Assembly: GCF_039941015.1 (NCBI RefSeq)
Contig: NZ_JBDVFI010000011.1
Length of the DNA: 64,000 nucleotides
Origin: Sedimentitalea sp039941015
GTDB lineage: Bacteria > Pseudomonadota > Alphaproteobacteria > Rhodobacterales > Rhodobacteraceae
Direction: 5' to 3' (one strand)
Positions 34,142 to 42,682 of this stretch are shown piece after piece; the first letter of the stretch is position 1, and each line of letters starts with the position of its first letter. The notes beneath the pieces were generated by a model. It ran no database searches, was not told the origin of the DNA, and worked only from the letters and a program-made list of their open reading frames with translations. A program made the position numbers and the translations under genes.

Positions 34142-34160
34142 CCGGATAAGCAGCGGCGCC

Positions 34161-35180
34161 GTGCCGATCAGCGCCTACGACGCCTATCGTCTGAGGTGGA
34201 GGCGACGCGGGCTGTTGTGGCGTTCCTTTCGCAGCAGGCAACAATTGCGGTCCGTCAAGGATCGCACAGACCGGATCACACGCGGTGCTATTCTGGCTGT
34301 CAGCACAATCCGCAATGAAATCGATCGCCTGCCTTGGTTTCTGAACCACCATCGCGAGTTGGGCGTCGAACATTTTCTGATCGTCGACAACGACAGCGGC
34401 GACGGCTCTGCCGCGTATCTCGCCGAGCAGGCGGATGTTTCGCTCTGGAGCACCGATCAAAGCTATCGCAACTCCCGCTTTGGCTTGGACTGGATGACGT
34501 GGCTGCAGATGCGGTACGCCCATGATCACTGGACCCTAATGGTCGATGCCGACGAACTGTTGATCTATCCGCATCATGAAACACGCAGTTTACATAATCT
34601 GACGAGTTGGCTTGAGGCGCAGGGGCGTAGGGTCTTTGGCGCGCTGATGCTCGATCTTTATCCCAAGGGGCCGCTTGGCTATCAGCGATACGCAGCAGGA
34701 GATGATCCGGTCGCGGTTCTGCCCTGGTTTGATCCCGGACCCTACCGGGTGCAACGACAGCAGCCTCTCGGAAACCTGTGGGTGCAGGGCGGTGCGCGCG
34801 AGCGCGTATTCTTTGCTGACTCTCCACGACGGTCTCCGACCCTGAACAAGATACCGTTGGTGCGGTGGTCTCGCAGAGACGCCTATGTCAATTCCTGTCA
34901 TTCCATTCTGCCCAGCGCCCTGAACTTTGGCTATGACGGCCCCGGCGCAGACGCAGACGCCCCGTCCGGCGTATTACTGCACACCAAGTTCCTGCCCCAG
35001 GTGATCGAGCGGTCCACAATCGAAAAAGCGCGCAGTCAGCATTTTCATGCGCCTACCGAGTTTACGAAATACTATGATGAAATCGCTGCCGGGCCTGATC
35101 TGTGGTCGCCGGACTCGGTTCGGTTTAAAGGTTGGAAGCAACTCGAATCACTGGGTTTGATGCAGTCCGGAGGCTGGTAA
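34161..35180 (+). CDS. Glycosyltransferase family 2-type protein
   Basis: A protein of about 339 residues starting at GTG 34161, 19 bases after galE. It has the GT-A elements ILAVSTIRNEIDRLPWFLNHH, FLIVDNDSGDGS and the metal-binding WTLMVDADELLIYP. The C-terminus ends in KGWKQLESLGLMQSGGW. It matches glycosyltransferases (GT2/GT92-like) common in Rhodobacteraceae surface polysaccharide loci; donor and acceptor are unknown. It is clearly paralogous to the next gene. Confidence 0.82.
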   Translation: MPISAYDAYRLRWRRRGLLWRSFRSRQQLRSVKDRTDRITRGAILAVSTIRNEIDRLPWFLNHHRELGVEHFLIVDNDSGDGSAAYLAEQADVSLWSTDQSYRNSRFGLDWMTWLQMRYAHDHWTLMVDADELLIYPHHETRSLHNLTSWLEAQGRRVFGALMLDLYPKGPLGYQRYAAGDDPVAVLPWFDPGPYRVQRQQPLGNLWVQGGARERVFFADSPRRSPTLNKIPLVRWSRRDAYVNSCHSILPSALNFGYDGPGADADAPSGVLLHTKFLPQVIERSTIEKARSQHFHAPTEFTKYYDEIAAGPDLWSPDSVRFKGWKQLESLGLMQSGGW

Positions 35181-35345
35181 CGCCGACATACGTTTCAAAT
35201 AGGTGACAATCTTAACAAAGCTCCCCGTAAGGTTCTGAAAATTCTTTGATATGAGCAACCAAACGGCAATTATGAGACAGGTATTTCAAAACCGAAAACC
35301 ATCCAACGGTTGCCAAGCATCATTCTGTCAGGGGCGGGCCAATAC

Positions 35346-36356
35346 ATGAGCCTGTGGACTTCCTATCGTATGAGACTGCGGCGCAGGCGCCGCCTGTTGC
35401 GCTGCCTTCGTAAATCCCGTGAATTGACACCGACACAAGACAACACCGCCGCAATCGGTCCCGAAGACATCCTCCTGTTCAGCACCTTTCGCAACGAAGG
35501 CGCGCGTTTGCCCTATTTTCTGGAATATTATCGCGAACTGGGAGTCGATCACTTTCTGTTTGTCGACAACAATAGTGATGACAGCACCTCGGAACTCGTT
35601 GCCGAACAGCCGGACATTTCGGTCTGGCACACGGCAAATAGTTACAAGGCGTCGAACTATGGAACGGATTGGCTGAATTACCTCTTGCGTACCTATGGGC
35701 ACGGGCATTGGACGCTGGTCGTGGACCCGGACGAATTCTTTGTCTATCCGTTCTGTGACACCCGCCCCCTGCGCGCTTTGACTGATTGGCTTTCGGCCTC
35801 ATCGGTGAAATCATTCGGAGCAATGTTGCTTGATATGTACCCGCGGGGCCGACTGGATGCTCAGCACTATGAACCGGGCCAGAACCCGATGGAGATCGCG
35901 GAATGGTTCGATAGCGGCAACTACACGCTGAAACGAAATCCCGAACTGGGCAATCTCTGGATCCAGGGTGGGCCGCGCAGTCGCATGTTCTTTGCCGACA
36001 ACCCCGAAAAGGCCCCTGCCCTGAACAAGATCCCATTGGTAAATTGGGACCGACGCTACACCTATGTCAGCTCGACGCATATGTTGCTGCCGCGCGGGCT
36101 GAACCTTGTCTATGACGAGACCGGTGGAGAGAAGGCGAGCGGTGTCTTGCTACATGCCAAGTTCCTCGACAATTTTTCGGTGAAAGCATCCGAGGAATTG
36201 ACTCGCAAGCAACATTTCTATGGTTCGGTTGAGTACCGGGCCTATCTGGAAAAACTGAAAGACGGCGCAGGGCCGTGGAACGAGTGGAGCGAGAAGTACA
36301 TCAACTGGCGGCAGATCGAGATTTTGGGATTGATGTCCAAGGGCAACTGGGCATGA
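35346..36356 (+). CDS. Glycosyltransferase family 2-type protein, paralogue of the preceding gene
   Basis: A 336-residue protein sharing order and wording of motifs with 34161-35180: FSTFRNEGARLPYFLEYYRELGV, FLFVDNNSDDST, WTLVVDPDEFFVYP, GNLWIQGGPRSRMFFAD and an ending EILGLMSKGNWA. The pair looks like a tandem duplication that has diverged. The ATG at 35346 is chosen; an in-frame TTG at 35310 is less likely. The 165-base gap before it contains no gene. The stop overlaps the next start as ATGA. Confidence 0.82.
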   Translation: MSLWTSYRMRLRRRRRLLRCLRKSRELTPTQDNTAAIGPEDILLFSTFRNEGARLPYFLEYYRELGVDHFLFVDNNSDDSTSELVAEQPDISVWHTANSYKASNYGTDWLNYLLRTYGHGHWTLVVDPDEFFVYPFCDTRPLRALTDWLSASSVKSFGAMLLDMYPRGRLDAQHYEPGQNPMEIAEWFDSGNYTLKRNPELGNLWIQGGPRSRMFFADNPEKAPALNKIPLVNWDRRYTYVSSTHMLLPRGLNLVYDETGGEKASGVLLHAKFLDNFSVKASEELTRKQHFYGSVEYRAYLEKLKDGAGPWNEWSEKYINWRQIEILGLMSKGNWA

Positions 36357-38047
36357 GCGTTGGCATCGCCATGCTGGTTCACACTGCGCTGGACCGGGTT
36401 GAACAGGTGGCGCGGCATTGGGCCGCGGCGGGCTGTCCGGTCGCGCTGCATGTAGATCTGAATGTACCCCGAGACGCTTTTGACGGACTAAAGGCAGCCT
36501 TGGCCGACCAACCAATGATCCGCTTTTGTGAACGACACCGATGCGAATGGGGCCGCTGGGGCATTGTCGCCGCATCGCAATCAGCCTCGGAATTGTTGCT
36601 CGCGACTTTTCCAGACATCCACCATGTCTACCTCGTATCGGGGTCCTGCCTTCCGCTGCGCCCCGTGCATGAGCTGGTTGGCTATCTGGCCCAGCGACGG
36701 CGCACCGACTTTATCGAAAGTGCGACGACGGCCGATGTACCTTGGGCCAAGGGCGGCCTGCAGCAAGAACGTTTCACATTGCGGTTTCCATTTTCATGGA
36801 AACGCCGGCGTACTTGGTTTGATCAATATGTGCGGCTTCAGCGCCGGTTCGGCATCAAGAGAAAGATTCCCGACGGGTTGGTCCCCCATATCGGCAGCCA
36901 GTGGTGGTGCCTGACACGTCAAACCTTGTCAGCAATTCTTCAGGACCCAAACCGGGACAAGTACGATCGCTATTTCCGCGGCGTCTGGATTCCGGACGAA
37001 AGCTATTACCAGACACTGGCACGACGTTTTTCAAGCAATATAGAAAGCCGTTCGCTGACCCTGTCGAAGTTTGACCATCAGGGTAAACCGCATGTCTTCT
37101 ATGACGATCACCTGCAACTGCTCCGACGTTCAAATTGTTTCGTGGGCCGCAAGATCTGGCCTCGTGCCAACCGGCTATATGACGCATTTCTTAATAACGC
37201 CAATTCGTCGAACCAGACAGAGCCCAATCCTGCCAAGATCGACCGCGTTTTTGCCCGAGCTGTCGAACAACGCACCCGAGGGCGGCCGGGTCTCTACATG
37301 CAAAGTCGCATGCCGAGACCAAGTTCCGTGAACGCGCCGACCTCGAACCCCTATTCGGTTTTTCAAGGGTTTGCAGACCTATTCTACAATTTTGAGGACT
37401 GGCTCACCAAGACCTCGGGAACACAGGTGCACGGGCACCTCTTTGCGCCTGACCGGGTGTCATTCGCCGGGCAGGCCAAATTGATCAATGGGGGACTCAG
37501 TGACAGTGCAGCCAAGCGAGACTATGCTCCCGAGACCTTTCTCACCAGCCTGATCTGGAACACGCGGGGCGAGCGACAGTCTTTTCAGTATGGCCCTGCC
37601 GACGTGCAGCGCATCGCTGAATTCATTGCGCGTGATCCGAATGCCCAGATTTCCGTCATTGCCGGGGCGTGGGCGATCCCTCTGTTTCATTCCAACTGCA
37701 ATTTCGCCGATCTGCGCAAACGCGTGGCAAAGCTGCAAAAAATTGAAGCCAAGCAATTGGCCTTTCTGAAGTCAGGCGAAGCCAAGGCACAGATCCGGAT
37801 ATGGTCATTGGCGGAATTTGTGGACGCCCCGATGGAGGCGCTGCAGGAAATTGTCGATGAAATCGGACAGACCAACAGCCGAATTCTGACGGAGGCGCCA
37901 AAGATGAACGATCTGGCAGGGTTCGGACAATTCCTGCAAAATCTGAAGAATCAGGGGATGCACCCCCATCTCATGGGCGATTTCCCCTTGGAGGAACCAC
38001 AGGTCGTACTGCCAAAACGGCCAAGCAAACCTTATCTGGTACAGTAA
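36353..38047 (+). CDS. GT14-type beta-1,6-N-acetylglucosaminyltransferase-like protein with extra C-terminal domain
   Basis: A 564-residue protein. The first 300 residues fit the core-2/I-branching (GT14) family: AMLVHTALDRVEQVARHW, HVYLVSGSCLPLRP, GSQWWCLTR and VWIPDESYYQT. The remaining 250 or so residues form a separate domain (YNFEDWLTKTSGTQVHGHLF, VIAGAWAIPLFHSNC) seen with this transferase in Rhodobacteraceae and of unknown role. It overlaps the previous gene as ATGA and lies six bases before the sulfotransferase gene, indicating one operon. Confidence 0.8.
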   Translation: MSVGIAMLVHTALDRVEQVARHWAAAGCPVALHVDLNVPRDAFDGLKAALADQPMIRFCERHRCEWGRWGIVAASQSASELLLATFPDIHHVYLVSGSCLPLRPVHELVGYLAQRRRTDFIESATTADVPWAKGGLQQERFTLRFPFSWKRRRTWFDQYVRLQRRFGIKRKIPDGLVPHIGSQWWCLTRQTLSAILQDPNRDKYDRYFRGVWIPDESYYQTLARRFSSNIESRSLTLSKFDHQGKPHVFYDDHLQLLRRSNCFVGRKIWPRANRLYDAFLNNANSSNQTEPNPAKIDRVFARAVEQRTRGRPGLYMQSRMPRPSSVNAPTSNPYSVFQGFADLFYNFEDWLTKTSGTQVHGHLFAPDRVSFAGQAKLINGGLSDSAAKRDYAPETFLTSLIWNTRGERQSFQYGPADVQRIAEFIARDPNAQISVIAGAWAIPLFHSNCNFADLRKRVAKLQKIEAKQLAFLKSGEAKAQIRIWSLAEFVDAPMEALQEIVDEIGQTNSRILTEAPKMNDLAGFGQFLQNLKNQGMHPHLMGDFPLEEPQVVLPKRPSKPYLVQ

Positions 38048-38053
38048 AACAGA

Positions 38054-39475
38054 ATGTCAGGCATGTTTGACTATTTCGTCCTGTTTGCCGAGATGCGGAC
38101 GGGGTCCAATTTTCTGGAAACCAACTTGAATGCGCTCGCCGATGTTCAATGCCACGGCGAGGCATTCAATCCAAATTTCATTGGCTATCCCAAACGCACG
38201 GAATTGATGGCCATAACCAGAGCCGAGCGCGACGCCGCACCCGAGAAATTGCTCTCCGCCATTCGATCTGTGCCGGGAACTCTCAACGGATTTCGGTATT
38301 TTCACGACCATGATGCGCGGGTGTTTGAGCCTGTCATTGACGATCCGCGCTGTGCAAAGATCGTGCTGACCCGCAATCCGTTGGACAGTTTTGTATCCTG
38401 GAAGATCGCCGCACAGACCGGACAATGGAAGCTGACGGACGTCAAACGCCGCAAGGAAGCCATAACCCATTTTGATCCGGAGGAATTCGCTCGGCACCTT
38501 GATGCAACCCAGGCCTTTCAGGCCAAGATTCTGAACCGTCTGCAGGTCAGCGGCCAAAGTGCATTCTATCTAGCATACGAAGACCTCCGAGAGGTCGACG
38601 TTCTGAACGGTCTGGCCAAGTGGCTGGGTGCAAGCGACCGACTTGCGAAACTGGACCAAAGCCTCAAGCCGCAGAACCCCACCGCAGCTGTCGACCGCGT
38701 TGATAACCCGGCTGAGATGGAACAGGCGCTGGCAAAGTTTGACAGGTTCAACCTGTCCCGCACCCCGAATTTTGAGCCACGCCGTGGACCTGCGGTACCG
38801 AACTATGTCGCCGCAGCCAAGGCCCCCCTGCTGTTTATGCCGATCCCGGGCGGGCCAGAATCCGAGATCGAGAACTGGCTCGCGGCACTGGACGGTGTTT
38901 CAGTAGATGCGCTGCAAACCGGTATGAACCAAAAACGTCTGCGCCAATGGATGCGGGAGCATCCCACCCACCGCAGTTTTACGGTGCTACGTCATCCGCT
39001 TGCCCGCGCGCATTCTGTTTTCTGCTCGGCGATCTTGTCGGACGGGCCCCTAGCGGAGCCGAAGATGCGCGAGGGACTGGCCCGCCAGTTCAAGCTGAAA
39101 CTTCCTCGCGGAGAGCCTTGGGCCACGGCGGATGAACATCGCAACGCCTTTTCCGTCTTTCTGGATTTCGCGCGCTCAAACATCGCGGGACAAACCGCTT
39201 TGGCCCCGCACCCCGCGCTGTGCAGCCAATCCAACGCGCTCACCGGGTTTGGGGAATTCGCATTGCCGGACTTTGTGCTGCGCGAAGATGAATTGCCACG
39301 GATGTCGCCAATTTTGGTCGAGCTATCCGGGCGCGATGTCGGCCCAAAGCCGCCCAAACCGGCAGAGGATGAGCCGTTTTCGCTGTCACAAATCTACAAT
39401 GCCGACCTGGAGAAGAAAGCCGCACAGATCTACCGGCGCGACTATCTGCTTTTTGGCTTTGGGTCGCGGCGCTGA
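38054..39475 (+). CDS. Sulfotransferase family protein (NodH-like)
   Basis: A 473-residue protein. The N-terminal half has a sulfotransferase phosphosulfate loop (FAEMRTGSNFLE) and the 3'-phosphate-binding region KIVLTRNPLDSFVSWKIA, close to NodH-type carbohydrate sulfotransferases. The C-terminal half repeats part of the fold (FTVLRHPLARAHSVFCSAIL) but its first loop reads FMPIPGGPESEIENWL and lacks the usual Lys/Arg-Thr-Gly-Ser, so it may be inactive. It probably sulfates the polymer built by the three upstream transferases, using PAPS and releasing PAP for CysQ. Confidence 0.82.
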   Translation: MSGMFDYFVLFAEMRTGSNFLETNLNALADVQCHGEAFNPNFIGYPKRTELMAITRAERDAAPEKLLSAIRSVPGTLNGFRYFHDHDARVFEPVIDDPRCAKIVLTRNPLDSFVSWKIAAQTGQWKLTDVKRRKEAITHFDPEEFARHLDATQAFQAKILNRLQVSGQSAFYLAYEDLREVDVLNGLAKWLGASDRLAKLDQSLKPQNPTAAVDRVDNPAEMEQALAKFDRFNLSRTPNFEPRRGPAVPNYVAAAKAPLLFMPIPGGPESEIENWLAALDGVSVDALQTGMNQKRLRQWMREHPTHRSFTVLRHPLARAHSVFCSAILSDGPLAEPKMREGLARQFKLKLPRGEPWATADEHRNAFSVFLDFARSNIAGQTALAPHPALCSQSNALTGFGEFALPDFVLREDELPRMSPILVELSGRDVGPKPPKPAEDEPFSLSQIYNADLEKKAAQIYRRDYLLFGFGSRR

Positions 39476-39477
39476 CG

Positions 39478-39942
39478 TCAGGCTGCCTGAACAGACTGCG
39501 CTTCTGAGAGCAACGCATAGAGCGTTGTTGTGTCCAGATTGGCGCGCAGCTTTGAACAAAGGGATGGTTCGCGCAGCGTACGCGAGACCAACGCCAGCGC
39601 CTTGAGGTGATCCACGCCCGCATCTTCAGGTGCAAAGAGGGCAAAGGCGATGTCAACCGGCTGGCGATCGACCGCGCCAAAGTCGATCGGCTTTTCCAGC
39701 ATTACAAATGCACCGACAACCTTGGTCAGCCCATCCATCCGCGCATGAGGCAGCGCGACGCCATGGCCCACACCTGTGGGGCCAAGGCTTTCGCGTTCCA
39801 ACAATGCGTCCACAGTCACAGAGGCATCCAGCCCATAAGCGCTATGAGCCACCTCGCCGATCTCCTGAAACAACCGCTTCTTGCTGGATGCGGCCGAAAA
39901 GACCTTCACGGCCTCAGGTTTGAGGATGCTTGTCAGCTCCAT
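39478..39942 (-). CDS. ptsN: PTS IIA-like nitrogen-regulatory protein PtsN
   Basis: A 154-residue EIIA-Ntr protein, phosphorylated on the histidine in VGHGVALPHARMDGL by the nitrogen PTS and affecting potassium, nitrogen and envelope regulation. It is the last gene of the rnd-kdsD-lpt-hpf-ptsN series. Its stop is two bases from the convergent sulfotransferase stop. Confidence 0.95.
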   Translation of the reverse strand: MELTSILKPEAVKVFSAASSKKRLFQEIGEVAHSAYGLDASVTVDALLERESLGPTGVGHGVALPHARMDGLTKVVGAFVMLEKPIDFGAVDRQPVDIAFALFAPEDAGVDHLKALALVSRTLREPSLCSKLRANLDTTTLYALLSEAQSVQAA

Positions 39943-39996
39943 GTCTTATTGTCTCCGCTTGGGCGCCGCGGGGCGCTCAGGGTAATTTTCTGCCGA

Positions 39997-40560
39997 TCAG
40001 GGATCAATCCAGCCGATATTGCCATCTTCGCGGCGATACACGACGTTCAGCCCTTCCTTGCCTTCGTTGCGAAAGATCAGCACCGGTGCGCCTGCCAACT
40101 CCATCTGCATCACCGCTTCTCCCACAGACAACGACGGTATCTGGGTTTCCATCTCGGCAACGATAATCGGCTGGAGCGTGTCAGGTTCGGCATCCTCGGC
40201 CTGCTCTTCCGAGGCGAGGATATAAGAGGAGGCGCCATAGAGTTCAACCGGTTGTGAGCGGTCACGGTGATGATCTTTCAGCCTCCGCTTGTATCGGCGC
40301 AACTGCTTTTCCATTTTTTGGGAACAAGCCTCGAATGCTGCATAAATTTCATGCGCATGTGCCTTTGCAGTCGCGTTCAGACCGGTCGAAAGGTGGATCG
40401 TTGCTTCGCAGACATACTCGCTCGCTGAGCGGGAAAAGATGACATTGGCGCCGGTTGGGCGCTCGGCGTATTTTTCGACCACCGCATCCAGGTCGGTCTT
40501 GACGTGCGTTTGCAAGGCCTCGCCGATGTCGATCTGTTTTCCGCTGATTTGGTAACGCAT
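39997..40560 (-). CDS. hpf: Long-form ribosome hibernation promoting factor
   Basis: A 187-residue protein. The N-terminal S30AE/YfiA domain (YQISGKQIDIGEALQTHVKTDL) binds the 30S decoding centre; the C-terminal domain (LVFRNEGKEGLNVVYRREDGNIGWIDP-like end) dimerises ribosomes into 100S particles. The length fits the long form. It lies 54 bases before ptsN. Confidence 0.95.
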   Translation of the reverse strand: MRYQISGKQIDIGEALQTHVKTDLDAVVEKYAERPTGANVIFSRSASEYVCEATIHLSTGLNATAKAHAHEIYAAFEACSQKMEKQLRRYKRRLKDHHRDRSQPVELYGASSYILASEEQAEDAEPDTLQPIIVAEMETQIPSLSVGEAVMQMELAGAPVLIFRNEGKEGLNVVYRREDGNIGWIDP

Positions 40561-40815
40561 ATGTTCTCCTTCTCTGTTTCAACCGGCAATGCGGCACAGA
40601 ATGGCCGCGTAGACGTCAGGTCCGGCTGAGGGGGGCTGGCAATCGTTCTTGTCGTTGAGTTTGCTTAACGCCTTCGATGAAGGGCGGATCAAAAACTGCA
40701 TCAAACTGGAGTTTTGCCATGACACCATTTGAGGCGACAGTCGGGGTCGGTGTCAATGCAAAGCCGCGTCAATAATGTCGGAAATAGCTCTTGGCAGAAC
40801 AAAACTACTGTAATG
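40561..40815. other. 255-base gap between lptB and hpf, no gene seen
   Basis: In many proteobacteria rpoN sits exactly between lptB and hpf. Here no reading frame resembles RpoN; the stretch presumably carries the hpf promoter. I found no clear sigma-54 or other promoter in it. Confidence 0.6.
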
Positions 40816-41574
40816 TCAGTAGATTCGAAAATTTTCGCCCAGGTACACCCGGCGCACGTTTTCGTTTTCCACGACTTCGGCAGGGGTGCCCGACATCAGG
40901 ACCTGACCATCATGCAGGATATAGGCACGGTCAACGATTTCCAGCGTCTCACGTACATTGTGGTCGGTGATGAGCACGCCGATACCGCGTTTTTTCAGGT
41001 CGGCGACAAGATGACGAATGTCCCCCACGGAAATCGGATCGACACCGGCAAATGGTTCATCAAGCAACAGGTATTTCGGGTTCGCTGCTAGACAGCGTGC
41101 GATCTCAACGCGCCTGCGTTCACCACCTGACAGTGCCAGTGCCGGGGCACGGCGCAAGTGCTCGATGGAAAAATCCGACAGCAGCTCTTCGAGCCGCTCG
41201 CGGCGTTTGTGGTGATGCGTTTCGGTGATATCGAGAACGGCCGAAATGTTGTCTTCGACGCTGAGACCGCGAAAGATCGACATTTCTTGCGGCAGGTATC
41301 CGATGCCGAGTCGCGCGCGCCGGTACATCGGCAGCCCGGTCACGACCTGTCCGTCGATCGCGACACTTCCTGCTTCTGGAATGACCAACCCGGCGATGGC
41401 ATAGAACGTCGTCGTCTTGCCCGACCCGTTTGGCCCGAGCAACGCCGCAACCTCGCCGCGGTTGACCGCCATTGTTACATCGCGAATGACAAGTTTCTTG
41501 CGGTAGGATTTGCGCAATCGCTCGATTTTCAGGCCCGACTCCCCATCGGTGACCGTCAGTTCCGGCGTGCTCAT
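40816..41574 (-). CDS. lptB: LPS export ABC transporter ATPase LptB
   Basis: A 252-residue ABC ATPase powering extraction of lipopolysaccharide from the inner membrane. Walker A LLGPNGSGKTT, signature ALSGGERRRVEIARCL, Walker B YLLLDEPFAGVDP and the switch histidine in VLITDHNVRET are all present. It overlaps lptA as ATGA (41571-41574). Confidence 0.96.
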   Translation of the reverse strand: MSTPELTVTDGESGLKIERLRKSYRKKLVIRDVTMAVNRGEVAALLGPNGSGKTTTFYAIAGLVIPEAGSVAIDGQVVTGLPMYRRARLGIGYLPQEMSIFRGLSVEDNISAVLDITETHHHKRRERLEELLSDFSIEHLRRAPALALSGGERRRVEIARCLAANPKYLLLDEPFAGVDPISVGDIRHLVADLKKRGIGVLITDHNVRETLEIVDRAYILHDGQVLMSGTPAEVVENENVRRVYLGENFRIY

Positions 41575-42065
41575 TCTGATTTTTCCGGCAGCAGGATGGT
41601 TTTGACCCGACCGATCATGTTGGCGGTTCCGGTTGTCAGGTTCACGGTCATCTTTTCGGAGGTCAGGGCATTCGGTCCCTGGGTCAGCAGGACATCGCCC
41701 GTCATAACGACGACCCCGCTGTTGATGGAGTAATCCGCCCGTTCCGCGCTCGCGGCATCAGGGCCATTGACCAGCACCACGTCACCGACCGCCTCCAGCC
41801 GTTCGACGCCACCTGACGTCTCTGCGTAGGTAACCAGAACCCTATTGGCAGAGAGGCGCATTTCTCCCTGCCCCACCAGCACGTTCCCTTTGAATTCAGC
41901 CGAGCCATTGGCCTGGTTGACGTCAAGCGTGTCGGAGGTGACTTCAACAGGAAGTGTCGGATCTGCCTTGATCGCACCAAATGCAACCTTGGTGCCCTGC
42001 GCCTGTGCCATCGCGGCACCCGGACCGAGCACCACACACAGGAGAAGGGCAACAATATAGTTCAC
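41571..42065 (-). CDS. lptA: LPS transport periplasmic protein LptA
   Basis: A 164-residue secreted OstA-fold protein with a signal peptide (VALLLCVVLGPGAAMAQ) and beta-jellyroll repeats (VTSDTLDVNQANGSAEFKGNVLVGQGEMRLSA-type strands). It bridges LptC to the outer-membrane LptDE. It lies between lptC and lptB on the same strand, three bases after lptC. Confidence 0.92.
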   Translation of the reverse strand: MNYIVALLLCVVLGPGAAMAQAQGTKVAFGAIKADPTLPVEVTSDTLDVNQANGSAEFKGNVLVGQGEMRLSANRVLVTYAETSGGVERLEAVGDVVLVNGPDAASAERADYSINSGVVVMTGDVLLTQGPNALTSEKMTVNLTTGTANMIGRVKTILLPEKSE

Positions 42066-42068
42066 TAT

Positions 42069-42668
42069 TTATCTTTCTGACTGTTTAGGGTCGTATATCA
42101 GCTTAACGCCGTTCTTGAAAAGCATGTGCACGTCGCCATCACCGCTTTTTGCAGAGAACTCCATGTTTCCAGCGGTGAAATCCCCCATCGGTCCTGTGCC
42201 GGTCACGGTACCGGGCGTATTCCCCTTGATCGCGTCAAGCGCGGTGTTCATCACGTCGGTCAAGACCACCAACCCGGTTGGCGTTTCGATGCGCACGTTG
42301 CCCTCAAACGTCGCAGTGTCGCCCAGCAGGTTGAGCGACCCGGCATCCGAGCGCAGGGTTATCAACTGCCCGTCGGCGAGTTTCAGGCGAGCGTTCAAAT
42401 TGTCCGCATCACCCGGTGTCGACTTGTTTCCCGGACGCGCGCTATCAGCGGTCACGATGATCTCTTCACCTTGGGTTGTCGTGCCAGAAAAGAACGGTTT
42501 CGTGACCTGTTGACCCTTTGTACGCTCAGATAAATCCGCGTCGGTGAACGGAATGGTCGCGACCTGATCCTGACTGCGTGACAACAGGAAGAGTGTCGCC
42601 AGAATCGCCAACGCCGATAGCGGCAGAAGGACCCTCAAAAAGGCGACCGTGCGCGAGTAACGATCCAC
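42069..42668 (-). CDS. lptC: LPS export protein LptC
   Basis: A 199-residue bitopic protein: one N-terminal membrane helix (FLRVLLPLSALAILATLFLL) followed by a periplasmic beta-jellyroll. It takes LPS from LptBFG and hands it to LptA. The order kdsD-lptC-lptA-lptB confirms the call where sequence similarity alone is low. Confidence 0.9.
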   Translation of the reverse strand: MDRYSRTVAFLRVLLPLSALAILATLFLLSRSQDQVATIPFTDADLSERTKGQQVTKPFFSGTTTQGEEIIVTADSARPGNKSTPGDADNLNARLKLADGQLITLRSDAGSLNLLGDTATFEGNVRIETPTGLVVLTDVMNTALDAIKGNTPGTVTGTGPMGDFTAGNMEFSAKSGDGDVHMLFKNGVKLIYDPKQSER

Positions 42669-42682
42669 AAGCGCCCCCCGAT

